64,000 bases of DNA from Phycisphaerae bacterium (GCA_018656645.1 JABHZL010000075.1:1-64000); one strand, 5' to 3'; positions 26,193-34,957 are shown, numbered from the stretch's first letter. Notes: generated by a model from the letters alone, not told the origin. Translations and numbers: made by a program.

Positions 26193-27481
26193 TTTGGACA
26201 CCCATTGATACATGGATTTGCGTCATTGCTTCGTTATGTGCAGCAGCATGTGTACTACCGGGTTGTATTCTTGTCTTGCGAAGAATGAGTTTGATGGGAG
26301 ATGCGATTAGTCATACAGTCTTGCCTGGAATTGCAATTGCGTTTTTGGTGACCGGAAGTCGTGAGCCAACTGCAATGCTGATTGGTGCCGTCATTATTGG
26401 TTTACTAACTGCATTTCTTGTGCAAGCAATTGAAACACTTGGAAAAATTGAAACAGGTGCTGCAATCGGGATTGTATTTACGGTGTTGTTTGCAGCAGGC
26501 CTTGTGCTTATGCGACAAGCAGTCGATCACGTTGACATTGACCCTGATTGTGTGTTGTATGGCGCGGTGGAATTTGCTTATTTTGATCAAATTACAATTG
26601 GCTCATGGGCAGTTCCACGAGCTGCAGTTGTCAATGGTGTAGCATTGATTGCGAACGCGATCATCATTTTGATTTTTTATAAGGAATTTAAAATCACATC
26701 TTTCGATTCAGCGCTTGCGATGACGCAGGGTATTCGACCAAGCACGATGCACTATCTGCTCATGACAATGACTGCAGCAACTGCAGTGGCAGCATTTGAA
26801 ACAGTTGGATCTATATTGGTGATTGCGATGTTGATTGTTCCTGCATCAGCAGCCTATCTGTTGACGGATAAATACGGTGCAATGTTTTTGATCGCCATTG
26901 CCATTGCGATTGTTGGTTCGATTGGTGGGCACATATCTGCTGTAACGATTCCACCAGTATTTGGATTTTCTGGAACAAGTACCGCAGGAGCGATGGCGGT
27001 TGTCGTGGGCTTTTTGTTTTTTCTTACATGGATTTTTTCGCCGAAGCATGGCGTTTGGAGTGCTGCGATGCGGCGAAAAAGGGTGCAACAAGACATCATT
27101 CGCGAGGATATTCTTGGCTTGCTTTGGAGGCTTGAAGAACGGAGTCGTGAAAATTCTGATATTTCCTTTGAGAACGCACTCTGTATCCCTAAGCGATCAG
27201 TGAAGCGAGCAATTCGGCACCTGCAAAAACTAGGGAATATTTGCCTTGAATATCCTCTCTGGCGATTGACGGAGCAAGGTCGAAAAGAGGCGGCGCTTAT
27301 AGTTCGATCTCACCGATTGTGGGAAACATATCTCGATAAACATTTTCCGCAAGATGTTTACCAATTACATCAATCTGCTGAGCGTCTCGAACATGTTACG
27401 TCCACTCAGATGCAGTCACGCCTTGGTGATGCAGAAAAAGATCCACATGGTTCGAAAGTGCCCCCATCACCCGACAACTAA
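26189..27481 (+). CDS. Metal ABC permease fused to a DtxR-like domain (second)
   Basis: 430 aa, a second ABC-3 permease in ATGA overlap with the first. Helices run to about residue 290 (SLMGDAISHTVLPGIAIAFL), followed by a winged helix (CIPKRSVKRAIRHLQKLGNI) and a DtxR-type metal/dimer segment (SHRLWETYL, HQSAERLEHV, then DPHGSKVP). Here the MntR-like ExxEH ligands and the DPHGxxxP loop are better preserved than in the first fusion. Chlamydial operons are known to fuse a repressor to one permease; here both carry one, besides a free-standing regulator across the divergent promoter. Confidence 0.9.
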   Translation: MIWTPIDTWICVIASLCAAACVLPGCILVLRRMSLMGDAISHTVLPGIAIAFLVTGSREPTAMLIGAVIIGLLTAFLVQAIETLGKIETGAAIGIVFTVLFAAGLVLMRQAVDHVDIDPDCVLYGAVEFAYFDQITIGSWAVPRAAVVNGVALIANAIIILIFYKEFKITSFDSALAMTQGIRPSTMHYLLMTMTAATAVAAFETVGSILVIAMLIVPASAAYLLTDKYGAMFLIAIAIAIVGSIGGHISAVTIPPVFGFSGTSTAGAMAVVVGFLFFLTWIFSPKHGVWSAAMRRKRVQQDIIREDILGLLWRLEERSRENSDISFENALCIPKRSVKRAIRHLQKLGNICLEYPLWRLTEQGRKEAALIVRSHRLWETYLDKHFPQDVYQLHQSAERLEHVTSTQMQSRLGDAEKDPHGSKVPPSPDN

Positions 27482-27494
27482 AACCAGAATTATG

Positions 27495-27500
27495 TATCCT
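27495..27500 (+). promoter_or_regulatory. -10-like TATCCT, leaderless-type start of the I42 inhibitor gene
   Basis: TATCCT-GCACAC-ATG, six-base spacing. It distinguishes the start at 27507 from the upstream ATG at 27492, which it overlaps. Confidence 0.4.
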
Positions 27501-27506
27501 GCACAC

Positions 27507-27905
27507 ATGATAAAATTTTGTTCAGTTCTTGCGTGTTTATTTTTATTTTGTTGTACGTCTCCTCAAACAACTGAGGACGACACAATTACTAGACCATTTA
27601 CACCGGGTGATGCGCAGCAGGCAATAACAATCGCACCAAATCGCGTGTTTAACATTGAATTACAAAGTAATCCAACAACCGGTTATGAGTGGTCACTTAC
27701 TATGAATCCCGAAGGCATTATTTCACGTAAATCAAAAAACTACACATCGAGCGCAAGCGGACGTGTGGGTGTTGGTGGGATCATGTCTTGGTCGTTAGCT
27801 TCCAAAAAAATTGGGGCAACTACATTGACTTTCAAATACCATCGTCCATGGGAAAAAGATGTAGAACCAACGAGGGAAGTTGTGTTCAACATCAACGTGC
27901 GTTGA
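27507..27905 (+). CDS. Chagasin-type cysteine peptidase inhibitor (MEROPS I42), lipoprotein
   Basis: 132 aa. The lipoprotein signal MIKFCSVLACLFLFCC leaves a lipidated Cys. The mature part shows the three I42 loops: NPTTGYEW (consensus NPTTGY), GVGGIMSW (GxGG) and HRPWEK (RPW). Members inhibit papain-like proteases; here it would sit on the periplasmic face of a membrane. The start at 27507 is preferred on the signal peptide and the TATCCT hexamer. The 3' end overlaps the convergent glycosyltransferase gene by 14 bases. Confidence 0.88.
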   Translation: MIKFCSVLACLFLFCCTSPQTTEDDTITRPFTPGDAQQAITIAPNRVFNIELQSNPTTGYEWSLTMNPEGIISRKSKNYTSSASGRVGVGGIMSWSLASKKIGATTLTFKYHRPWEKDVEPTREVVFNINVR

Positions 27906-29040
27906 TTGCATTTTGATACATTTTTTCACACTGCTTGCCAACCACATCTGTGTCGAGCCATGCTTGTATTTTTTTTCTTCCACTTTCCCCGATTGTTTTT
28001 GCAAGTTCAGGATCAGAGGTAATTTTTTCTATGGCGTGAGCAAAGGCAGTTGGTGTCCGGTCTGCGATCGTTGCGCCACTTTCTTCTAGTTCTCGCCAAA
28101 TGTCAGTGCCCTTCGTTCCAATGGTTGGTGTTTCACACAACATCGCCTCTGCGAAAACAAGCCCAAAATTTTCTTGTTGGGTTGGCAACGCAAACACATC
28201 TGCCATCGCATACAAAGAGAGTTTGAGGTTGCCAACGACCATGCCTAATAGTGTGAATTGGTCGTCTATCCCAGCATCCACTGCTCTTTGTTCGAGTGAA
28301 TCAATATATGCCTGCTCGCCAATGCCAGCAATAAAAAGCCTGATTGGGACACCTTTTTTCTTAAGAATCGCCGTTGCATCGATGAGTGTTTCAATTGATT
28401 TCTTTTCGTGTACACGGCTGAGAAAAAGAACTGTTGGTTCATCAACTTTCCCAAACTCTTCGTATGCAAGCGTTGGATTGGGTACTTCTTTGTATGGTTC
28501 CAAATCAACGATGCAGGGGATCACAGCAATGTTATCGTGTTTCAACCATTTTGCAGCTTGTCGTTTTTCTTCTTCAGCAGTTGTGTGAAAGATGGTTGTT
28601 TTTCGAGCGAGTATTCGACCTGCAGTTGCAAGGTAGATAACTTTCTTTAACTTACGTTGACTCATCGACCAATCATCGAGCATCCCATGCACACTAAGAA
28701 CCCACGGAGTACCTACTTTTTTGCACGCTTTTGCTACTTGTGGATTAGATAAATCCCACATCGCGTGGATGTGTACAACATCTACTTCACTCACAAGTTT
28801 TTTAATTTCAGTAAGTTGGTTTGTTGTTAGGCGTTTTCCAGAACCAAGGGGACCAAGCATGTGCACGGCAGGGCATGCGTCTTCACCATTTTTCCAAGAT
28901 TGTGGTACGTCAGTATCATCAGATGTCACCCAATAGACTTCATGTCCTCGCCTTGCGAGCACAGCACAGAAATCGATTGCCGCTCGAACAGTTCCGCCCT
29001 CGGATAAGCGCGTTGTTGGAAAATAATGCAATATTTTCAT
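27892..29040 (-). CDS. GT4-family glycosyltransferase
   Basis: 382 aa, GT-B fold. The N-terminus MKILHYFPTTRLSEGGTVRAA has the glycine-rich acceptor-side loop. A nucleotide-sugar site follows (FLSRVHEKKSIETLIDA) with the E-x7-E motif in FGLVFAEAMLCETPTIGT. It probably adds a sugar to a cell-surface polysaccharide precursor; donor and acceptor cannot be told. It is third gene of a leftward unit after the aldolase and transglutaminase-like genes (18-base gap). Confidence 0.9.
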   Translation of the reverse strand: MKILHYFPTTRLSEGGTVRAAIDFCAVLARRGHEVYWVTSDDTDVPQSWKNGEDACPAVHMLGPLGSGKRLTTNQLTEIKKLVSEVDVVHIHAMWDLSNPQVAKACKKVGTPWVLSVHGMLDDWSMSQRKLKKVIYLATAGRILARKTTIFHTTAEEEKRQAAKWLKHDNIAVIPCIVDLEPYKEVPNPTLAYEEFGKVDEPTVLFLSRVHEKKSIETLIDATAILKKKGVPIRLFIAGIGEQAYIDSLEQRAVDAGIDDQFTLLGMVVGNLKLSLYAMADVFALPTQQENFGLVFAEAMLCETPTIGTKGTDIWRELEESGATIADRTPTAFAHAIEKITSDPELAKTIGESGRKKIQAWLDTDVVGKQCEKMYQNAINAR

Positions 29041-29058
29041 ATTGTGTAAAAACTTTCT

Positions 29059-29913
29059 TTAATCAATATCAATCACTCGATACGCTTCTTTGCCACTACG
29101 AATGACACTGAGATGATTTTCTGGAACGTGCCCAATAGGCCACGAATCACTTAATTCTAGCAGTACCCAATCTCTTCCTTTATGTCGGATGGAATGATCG
29201 CCTTGGGAAGGGTTTATCCGAATAGCTGTGAAAAGATGATCTTCTATGGCAACAAAAATGACATCCACCAACGAAATTGATCGAACAAGCCCTGCAAAGA
29301 GTAAACTTTTTGTATCACAATCACCACACCGCTTTGCTAGTGTTTCTAGTGGCATGGTTGCTCCGGCGGTGAGAATTTTTTCTCCATCATCATTGAACCT
29401 ATGTTCTGGTGGAAGTTGGTATTTCAACTCTTGGACAAAGGATGCAATGGCGCCAATAAGATCTCTTCTCGATCGATACCCTTTACGACGAGCAGTACTT
29501 CGAATTTGATTTGCAATGTCGTGAAGATCAGCAACGCTGTTGTTAACGACCCAGTTGTAATCAACACTAAAGTTGTAGTCTTCAGGGTTCATTTTGATTC
29601 CGTGTTTATGTGCTTTGGCACTTAACGAATCGCGTTGTTGTTTGAGCTCTTCATCAGATCGATATGTAATTTTGGTCCACGCTTCTGGGATTCCAAAAGA
29701 ATCAATCGCACGAAGAACCTTGTTTGAATCGATAAAGATGTTGCATTGCAGTTCTGTCATGGTTGCGCCCTGAGCGAGAATTGCAGTATCACCTTCCCAA
29801 CGGACAACTTCACGGGTATTGATGTCGCTCCATTGCATCTTTTGACGTTGTGAAAATGCACTTGCAGTTGTTGCAAGAAGGAGTGTTGGGAGAATGAATG
29901 AGATTAAACGCAT
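29059..29913 (-). CDS. Transglutaminase-like cysteine peptidase domain protein, exported
   Basis: 284 aa with a signal peptide (cut near TASA-FSQ). The catalytic-type triad of the transglutaminase-like superfamily is visible: Cys in [13 protein letters not shown] (RxGDC-like), His in IEDHLFTAI and an acidic residue in [11 protein letters not shown]. Probably a periplasmic peptidase. It overlaps the aldolase gene upstream by ten bases. An I42 inhibitor of papain-like enzymes is encoded two genes away, which may be coincidence. Confidence 0.75.
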   Translation of the reverse strand: MRLISFILPTLLLATTASAFSQRQKMQWSDINTREVVRWEGDTAILAQGATMTELQCNIFIDSNKVLRAIDSFGIPEAWTKITYRSDEELKQQRDSLSAKAHKHGIKMNPEDYNFSVDYNWVVNNSVADLHDIANQIRSTARRKGYRSRRDLIGAIASFVQELKYQLPPEHRFNDDGEKILTAGATMPLETLAKRCGDCDTKSLLFAGLVRSISLVDVIFVAIEDHLFTAIRINPSQGDHSIRHKGRDWVLLELSDSWPIGHVPENHLSVIRSGKEAYRVIDID

Positions 29914-30932
29914 AGTCTTTTTAGAATATCCAAAGCTTCTTCGACCTGTATCTTACTCACACCTAAGTGAGTTACAAAGCGAATTCGTTGAGGATCTAGC
30001 GCTTCAGAGAGAACGCCATTCTCTGATAGTTGTCGGCAAATGGTGGGACCATCTCCAATCCGAGGGTCTATATCAAAGAAAATAAGGTTTGTTTCGGTGT
30101 TTTCAATGTCGCAAGTGATGCCATCTATCGAACTGAGGCCTTCAGCGAGTTGTTTTGCAAGGCGATGGTCATCAGCGAGGCGGTCGACATGATGGTCAAG
30201 CGCGTAGTTTGCTGCGCCTGCGAGAATTCCTGTTTGTCGCATAGTGCCGCCAAATTGTTTTCGAAAACGGTGAACTTTGTAAATGGTGTCCTTGGATCCC
30301 ACCACGATTGAACCTGCTGGGCAGCCTAGACCTTTTGAAAAACATGCAGAAATTGTGTCAAATGGCTTTGCCCATGTTGCTGCATCGATTCCTGTTGCGA
30401 TGATGGCGTGCCATATTCTTGCCCCATCAAGATGTGTAGAAAGTCCCAATGAGTGGGCAGTTTCACAAACTGAAGCGAGTTGTTCTAGTGGCCAAATTGA
30501 ACCACCGCCGCGATTATGCGTGTTTTCAAGTGATACCAATCGTGAGTTGCCAAAGTGTGCATCTTTGTCACGGGTGAGCCGCTGCACATCTTCGCTGTTG
30601 AAAAAACCTCTGTCACCAGAGGTAGTTGCAAAACTGCATCCACTCAGTGCTGCTGCGCCTCCCGCTTCGTACCGAACGATATGACTTTCTTGATGGATGA
30701 TGATTTCATCACCCGGTTGGGTTTGTGCGCGAATTGCGAGTTGATTCGCCATTGTTCCTGATGGGACAAAGCACGCAGCTTCTTTGCCAAACAAATTGGC
30801 ACATCTCTCTTGCAGCGCATTGACGGTAGGGTCATCTCCCCAAACATCATCACCAACAGGTGAAGCGATCATCGCTTCTAACATGTCCCGAGTAGGTTTT
30901 GTGACAGTATCGCTTCGTAAATCAACGCTCAT
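29904..30932 (-). CDS. ltaE: Low-specificity L-threonine aldolase
   Basis: 342-aa fold-type I PLP enzyme cleaving L-threonine/allo-threonine to glycine and acetaldehyde. It opens with [11 protein letters not shown], contains [22 protein letters not shown] (PLP Asp/Arg) and the Schiff-base Lys in [12 protein letters not shown]. The start at 30932 is supported by TACAAT exactly six bases upstream. The frame to 30965 adds a Cys-rich stub. First gene of a three-gene leftward unit. Confidence 0.93.
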   Translation of the reverse strand: MSVDLRSDTVTKPTRDMLEAMIASPVGDDVWGDDPTVNALQERCANLFGKEAACFVPSGTMANQLAIRAQTQPGDEIIIHQESHIVRYEAGGAAALSGCSFATTSGDRGFFNSEDVQRLTRDKDAHFGNSRLVSLENTHNRGGGSIWPLEQLASVCETAHSLGLSTHLDGARIWHAIIATGIDAATWAKPFDTISACFSKGLGCPAGSIVVGSKDTIYKVHRFRKQFGGTMRQTGILAGAANYALDHHVDRLADDHRLAKQLAEGLSSIDGITCDIENTETNLIFFDIDPRIGDGPTICRQLSENGVLSEALDPQRIRFVTHLGVSKIQVEEALDILKRLCV

Positions 30933-30938
30933 CACACC

Positions 30939-30944
30939 ATTGTA
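30939..30944 (-). promoter_or_regulatory. -10-like TACAAT, leaderless-type start of ltaE
   Basis: Minus strand reads TACAAT-GGTGTG-ATG, six-base spacing, no Shine-Dalgarno. Confidence 0.5.
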
Positions 30945-30992
30945 ACACAGGGGATAATGACACAAAAAAGCGTAGTAGATACGCAGTTGGTT

Positions 30993-31301
30993 CTATGCGA
31001 GTTTGGGCGCAGCGCCTCCACGGCTAGCTTCGATGGACACTCGGGCAAGTTTGCGGAGCCGTTGTACTCTGCACAGAACATCAGACATGGACATGTTGAG
31101 GACAACATGGATCTCCCACGCTGAAAGTCGTTCTGCAAAATGCAGGGCGAGAATTTGCCTGTCTGTCCAAGATAAATTTGAAAAAAATGTACCAAGCCGA
31201 TCAGGTTGTTGATTGTTTTGAAGGCGAAGGGCTGGAGCATCAGCCTTTTTTGGAATTGATTTTGGGCCTATTCGGCCTAATGGTGCGGTGTCGGCGATCA
31301 T
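30993..31301 (-). CDS. Small protein resembling sigma-70 region 4
   Basis: 102 aa. Residues about 43-90 match the sigma region 4 pattern: LSWTDRQILALHFAERLSAWEIHVV, then a recognition-helix-like MSMSDVLCRVQRLRKLARV. No region 2 is present. It may be an orphan DNA-binding domain, a sigma fragment partner, or an anti-sigma-like adaptor. AGGAAG seven bases before the ATG supports the start. A palindrome and a TATTAT box precede it. No flagellar genes are nearby. Confidence 0.6.
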   Translation of the reverse strand: MIADTAPLGRIGPKSIPKKADAPALRLQNNQQPDRLGTFFSNLSWTDRQILALHFAERLSAWEIHVVLNMSMSDVLCRVQRLRKLARVSIEASRGGAAPKLA

Positions 31302-31323
31302 GGGCGACTTCCTGTCTAGTTAG

Positions 31324-31350
31324 GAATGAGCACTCCGCTCATTCATAATA
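31324..31350 (-). promoter_or_regulatory. Candidate promoter/operator of the region-4-like gene
   Basis: A perfect inverted repeat GAATGAGC-ACTCC-GCTCATTC (31324-31344) abuts TATTAT on the minus strand (31345-31350). The hexamer would be a -10 with the palindrome just downstream, the position of a repressor site or 5' hairpin. No good -35 seen. Confidence 0.35.
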
Positions 31351-31463
31351 GATAACCCTCTTCTCATGATTTTCGCTCAAAAAAATAAAAATTGAAATAA
31401 TTGAAAGGAATGCAAAACAGTCTGGTTCTCTACTTAGTGGCACACAAGTCACATCAATAAAAC

Positions 31464-31532
31464 TATCTCTCCTCTCCTTTTCCTTCCTTCTCTCCACCGC
31501 GAGCCTCCGCCATTCAAGCCGGAGGCTCGCGG
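31464..31532. repeat. Polypyrimidine tract and 13-bp GC-rich hairpin in a 391-bp gene-free gap
   Basis: An almost unbroken C/T run at about 31464-31495 leads into CCGCGAGCCTCCG (31497-31509), a ten-base loop and CGGAGGCTCGCGG (31520-31532), a perfect 13-bp stem. No T-run follows on either strand, so it is not a standard intrinsic terminator. The remaining gap (31302-31692) is AT-rich with no supported gene. Confidence 0.7.
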
Positions 31533-31692
31533 CGTTGATAGTACATCTTGATTGAATTGAAAGCGATGCACTTGTTTGAGCATTGCAAAGCTATACAGAG
31601 GGATATTGGACGTTAAAAGTGCTGTAAAACACACATAACGAGTGTTTACAGGCATGCCAACTTCTCATTCCCGATGGTTGGAAGGTGTTTTG

Positions 31693-32016
31693 TTACTGCG
31701 TTCCAAAAAACCAAATGCCGCAATGGTAGCCGTCGTCGTCAGGTGTTGAGCTAGCCCAAGCGACCATAACTGGCTGGTTTACCGACAAGCCTTCTGGTAA
31801 GTAGCGTGTGATTAAACCGGTCATACCCTCTGTGAGCGGGAGATGCGAGATAATTCGCAACCCACCATCACTGCGGTCAACGACCGTATATCGAATTGGT
31901 GTACTAAAATCATGGCTCCACCGCAAAACGGCTTCACCATCGTACGCCTTGCGTTCTTTACCATCTCTTTGATCTGTTTCGGAATTGGTACATTGCAATG
32001 CTCTGTCGTTGATCAT
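31693..32016 (-). CDS. PilZ-domain protein
   Basis: 107 aa, a single PilZ domain. An RxxxxR-type basic segment (RDGKERKAYDG) is near the N-terminus, with the second motif DRSDGG (D-x-S-x-x-G) and the final strand YHCGIWFFG. The N-terminal arginine spacing is one residue longer than the usual RxxxR, so c-di-GMP binding is likely but not certain. A GAGGGG lies too close to the ATG to be a normal Shine-Dalgarno. Candidate receiver of c-di-GMP controlled by the two HD-GYP proteins in this window. Confidence 0.7.
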   Translation of the reverse strand: MINDRALQCTNSETDQRDGKERKAYDGEAVLRWSHDFSTPIRYTVVDRSDGGLRIISHLPLTEGMTGLITRYLPEGLSVNQPVMVAWASSTPDDDGYHCGIWFFGTQ

Positions 32017-32084
32017 ACCCCTCTATTCGGTCGTTCAAATCATGATCTAAAGCACTGTGAATAAAAGAAATAAGAAAAGTTGGA

Positions 32085-33125
32085 TTATTCCACCAGTTTT
32101 CTAGATTCAAGCGTAAGCACTTGCTCTTCTGCGTGGTAGGAACTCCTGACCAAGGGGCCTGCTTCCACTACACGGAACCCCAAAGCAAGGCCAATCTGCT
32201 CATATTTTTTGAATTGATCAGGGTGCACCCATCTTTCCACTGGCAAGTGGTTACGAGTGGGTTGTAAATATTGCCCAATCGTGATTATTTCAGTCTGAGC
32301 CCTCTTTTGGATATCTTCAAGCAACGAAATAACTTCCTCATCAGTTTCACCGATCCCGACCATAATTCCGGTTTTACTCACAAGTGAAGAATTGCCAATT
32401 TGTTGAAGTACGCCAATTGATCGCTCATACGTTGCTTGTGGTCGAACTGCACGATGCATTCTTGGCACAGTTTCAATATTGTGGGCAAGAATTTCTGGCT
32501 TTGAATCAATCACGGTCTGCATTGCACTTCGATCCCCAGCAAAATCCCCCACCAACACCTCAACAGAGGTGTTTGGTGCTTGTCGATGTGTTTCCTTGAT
32601 TGTCTCTGCCCAGATCGATGCGCCGCCATCTGCAAGATCATCTCGATCTACACATGTAATAACAATGTGTTTTAAACCCATGAGGGCAACAGATTTGCCG
32701 ACATTTTTTGGCTCGTCATAATCAGGTGGCAGGGGTTTTCCAGTTCGAACATTGCAAAATCCACAGGACCGAGTACAAATATCACCCAAAATCATAATTG
32801 TTGCAGTCCCTCTCGACCAACAATCTGCGATGTTTGGACATGACGCCTCTTGGCACACGGTTGAAAGCCCATGTTTCTCCATGTTGTCTCGTATTGCTTC
32901 ATATCCCTTACCTCCAGGAATTTGGGCACGGATCCACGTAGGTTTTCGTGGTTGGGTAAGGTGTGTTGTGGCACCATTGTTAAGTACTTGCCCGCTGAGA
33001 TCAACAATTGCCGAACCTCTTGTACTTCTAGCCGTATCACCACCTAATGGTCGCCCATGCCGGGCTATCGATGGGTTAGGTTTTCCATCTGGAGAAAGAT
33101 CTGATTTTGTATGAGAAGAGGACAC
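32085..33125 (-). CDS. lipA: Lipoyl synthase
   Basis: 346-aa radical SAM enzyme inserting sulfur into protein-bound octanoate. The auxiliary cluster Cys residues lie in CQEASCPNIADCW and the radical SAM cluster in CTRSCGFC. VDRDDLADGGA, HNIETVPRMHRAVRP and the C-terminal SSYHA follow. The N-terminus has about 50 extra polar residues relative to typical LipA. GTG start at 33125 with TAGAAT six bases upstream; an internal start is the alternative. Confidence 0.95.
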   Translation of the reverse strand: MSSSHTKSDLSPDGKPNPSIARHGRPLGGDTARSTRGSAIVDLSGQVLNNGATTHLTQPRKPTWIRAQIPGGKGYEAIRDNMEKHGLSTVCQEASCPNIADCWSRGTATIMILGDICTRSCGFCNVRTGKPLPPDYDEPKNVGKSVALMGLKHIVITCVDRDDLADGGASIWAETIKETHRQAPNTSVEVLVGDFAGDRSAMQTVIDSKPEILAHNIETVPRMHRAVRPQATYERSIGVLQQIGNSSLVSKTGIMVGIGETDEEVISLLEDIQKRAQTEIITIGQYLQPTRNHLPVERWVHPDQFKKYEQIGLALGFRVVEAGPLVRSSYHAEEQVLTLESRKLVE

Positions 33126-33131
33126 AGCAGT

Positions 33132-33137
33132 ATTCTA
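33132..33137 (-). promoter_or_regulatory. -10-like TAGAAT, leaderless-type start of lipA
   Basis: Minus strand reads TAGAAT-ACTGCT-GTG, six-base spacing, no Shine-Dalgarno. Confidence 0.45.
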
Positions 33138-33291
33138 CCAATGGTTCAGAACCTTTAACTAGAACGCCTTCTCTAGTCGATAAAGTCCGATACCATCCGC
33201 GATATTGATGGCATGGTGGTGGTACGTCACCGTGGACGACATGGGGGGAGACTGTGTGTTTGATGAGTATGTACAGATTGACTGGAAGAAT

Positions 33292-34956
33292 ATGCGACAA
33301 CGAGTGATTGCAAAAACCCTCATAATTATTTCATTGATGCTCATCTCAGCGATGATGTCAGGCTGCAACGCAAACGCATGGATGGGCGATCCGACAGCTG
33401 CTGGATATTACAAACCTACTCCGACCACCATTCCTATCCTAGATCGCATTGACATTATCGAAGAGCCGCTCCAAAGAGGGCAAATTTCAAAAGTAACATC
33501 GGCTGATCTTATGCCCGGTGATCTCACGTACCGCATTGCACCAGGTGATGCGCTTACAGCTGATATTTACGGTTTATACAATCCACAACAAAACCACCAA
33601 GTCACGAGACGTGTCGATCAAAGTGGATATTTTCGAGTACCCGAAGTTGGTGATGTACTAGCCGCAGGTTTGACACAGCAAGAATTTCAAGATCGGCTCG
33701 TTCAGGCGTATGGAAAGGTCATGTCAAATCCAAGTATTCAGGTAAGCATGGTTGATTCGACAGCATTTACATACACGATGTACGGAGAGTTGCAGCGGTG
33801 GGGTGTTTTTAATCTAGTAGACCCTAATCTTCGCCTCGTTGATGCACTCGCACTTGCAGGTGGTGTTCCACAAACGACAAAAAAAATCTATGTGATTCGG
33901 CAACTTCCTTTAAGCGATGAAGTCGTTCCTTCTTGGGAGCAAACTACATCTGGTGCTGCTGCTACACCAACCGAAAAACACAGTTCTTATGTGCCAACTC
34001 CACATATTCCAACGACCACACCTTCACCCAACGTTAGTATCGAAGATTTAATAAACCAACTTGATATTGGTGACTCTTTGCCACCATCCTCTGACCCGGT
34101 AAGCAAAGACAAGGGTGTGGATTCAGTTGAGCCAATCGATCCAACTGTACCTGCTGAAGCATCGGAGCCAGTAGCAGCAACAGAAGCACAGAAAAAAACA
34201 ACTATTTTGCCCGGCATACTGCAAGATGATCCAAATGAATTGATTGATATAGATGACCTTGTGCCAGTTAGAGCAACAAACAAACCCCCTGTTGATATTG
34301 ACCAACTTATGTCCCCCTCAGCAAATGCCCCCACTGCAGCTCCTGCATTTATTTACGTTCCCGAACGAGATGAATGGATTCCTGTCGATGCTGGAGGAAG
34401 CAAAGCAAATAAAAATAACAAACAAAAAGAGAATCAAAAAGAAGAACCCAGTGAGCCTAGTTCGATGCTCGAGCGAATTATTGAAATTCCATGGGACCGT
34501 TTAAAACATGGGGATAGTTCGTACAACATCGTGGTTCGACCAAACGATCGTATCTACGTAGCAGCTTCTCCACTTGGCAATATTTATCTTCGTGGAGCAG
34601 TTGCAAGGCCAGGTGTTTTTCAATTGCCTGCAACGGGTGGTTTAACTCTCGCCCGTATGATTGCCGCAGCTGGAGGTCTTGGACCGACTGCTAAACCTGA
34701 GAAGGTCAGCGTAACTCGGCGAATTGGGGAGAACATTGAAGCAACAGTGACGCTGAATCTCGCAGCAATTATGCAAAAGACTGAGCCGGACATTTTTCTC
34801 AGGCCAGATGATTTGATCAGTGTTGGTACTGACTGGGGATCAACACCAATGGCGATAATTCGCAACGGATTTAGAACTTCCTATGGATTCGGTTTCTTGT
34901 TAGATCGTAATTTTGGCAACGATGTATTCGGTGCTCCGCCAAGATCTGGTTTCTAA
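33292..34956 (+). CDS. Wza-like polysaccharide export lipoprotein with a long disordered insert
   Basis: 554 aa from ATG 33292 (GGAAG just upstream); lipobox MMSGC. The Poly_export domain (about 55-150; YRIAPGDALTADIYGLYN, VPEVGDVLAAGLT) and the first SLBB domain (about 155-205) are typical of outer-membrane export channels. About 180 residues of Pro/Ser/Thr/Asp-rich, then Lys/Asn-rich low-complexity sequence follow (about 215-395). A second SLBB (YLRGAVARPGVFQLPATGGLTLARMIAAAGG) and a third terminal segment follow. First gene of the exopolysaccharide/exosortase locus. The insert is unlike E. coli Wza. Confidence 0.88.
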   Translation: MRQRVIAKTLIIISLMLISAMMSGCNANAWMGDPTAAGYYKPTPTTIPILDRIDIIEEPLQRGQISKVTSADLMPGDLTYRIAPGDALTADIYGLYNPQQNHQVTRRVDQSGYFRVPEVGDVLAAGLTQQEFQDRLVQAYGKVMSNPSIQVSMVDSTAFTYTMYGELQRWGVFNLVDPNLRLVDALALAGGVPQTTKKIYVIRQLPLSDEVVPSWEQTTSGAAATPTEKHSSYVPTPHIPTTTPSPNVSIEDLINQLDIGDSLPPSSDPVSKDKGVDSVEPIDPTVPAEASEPVAATEAQKKTTILPGILQDDPNELIDIDDLVPVRATNKPPVDIDQLMSPSANAPTAAPAFIYVPERDEWIPVDAGGSKANKNNKQKENQKEEPSEPSSMLERIIEIPWDRLKHGDSSYNIVVRPNDRIYVAASPLGNIYLRGAVARPGVFQLPATGGLTLARMIAAAGGLGPTAKPEKVSVTRRIGENIEATVTLNLAAIMQKTEPDIFLRPDDLISVGTDWGSTPMAIIRNGFRTSYGFGFLLDRNFGNDVFGAPPRSGF

Positions 34957-34957
34957 C

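Noticed and set aside
23012-27481. Firm assignment of the importer to zinc or manganese
   Set aside because: The binding-protein ligands are of the TroA type (three His plus Asp), the regulator looks manganese-type, and fused domains resemble iron-responsive YtgR. The metal cannot be fixed from sequence.
31449-31655. 68-codon minus-strand frame in the 391-bp gap
   Set aside because: It reads through the GC hairpin and polypurine tract, giving a low-complexity Arg/Gly/Glu tail. It has no Shine-Dalgarno and no -10 at the leaderless spacing.
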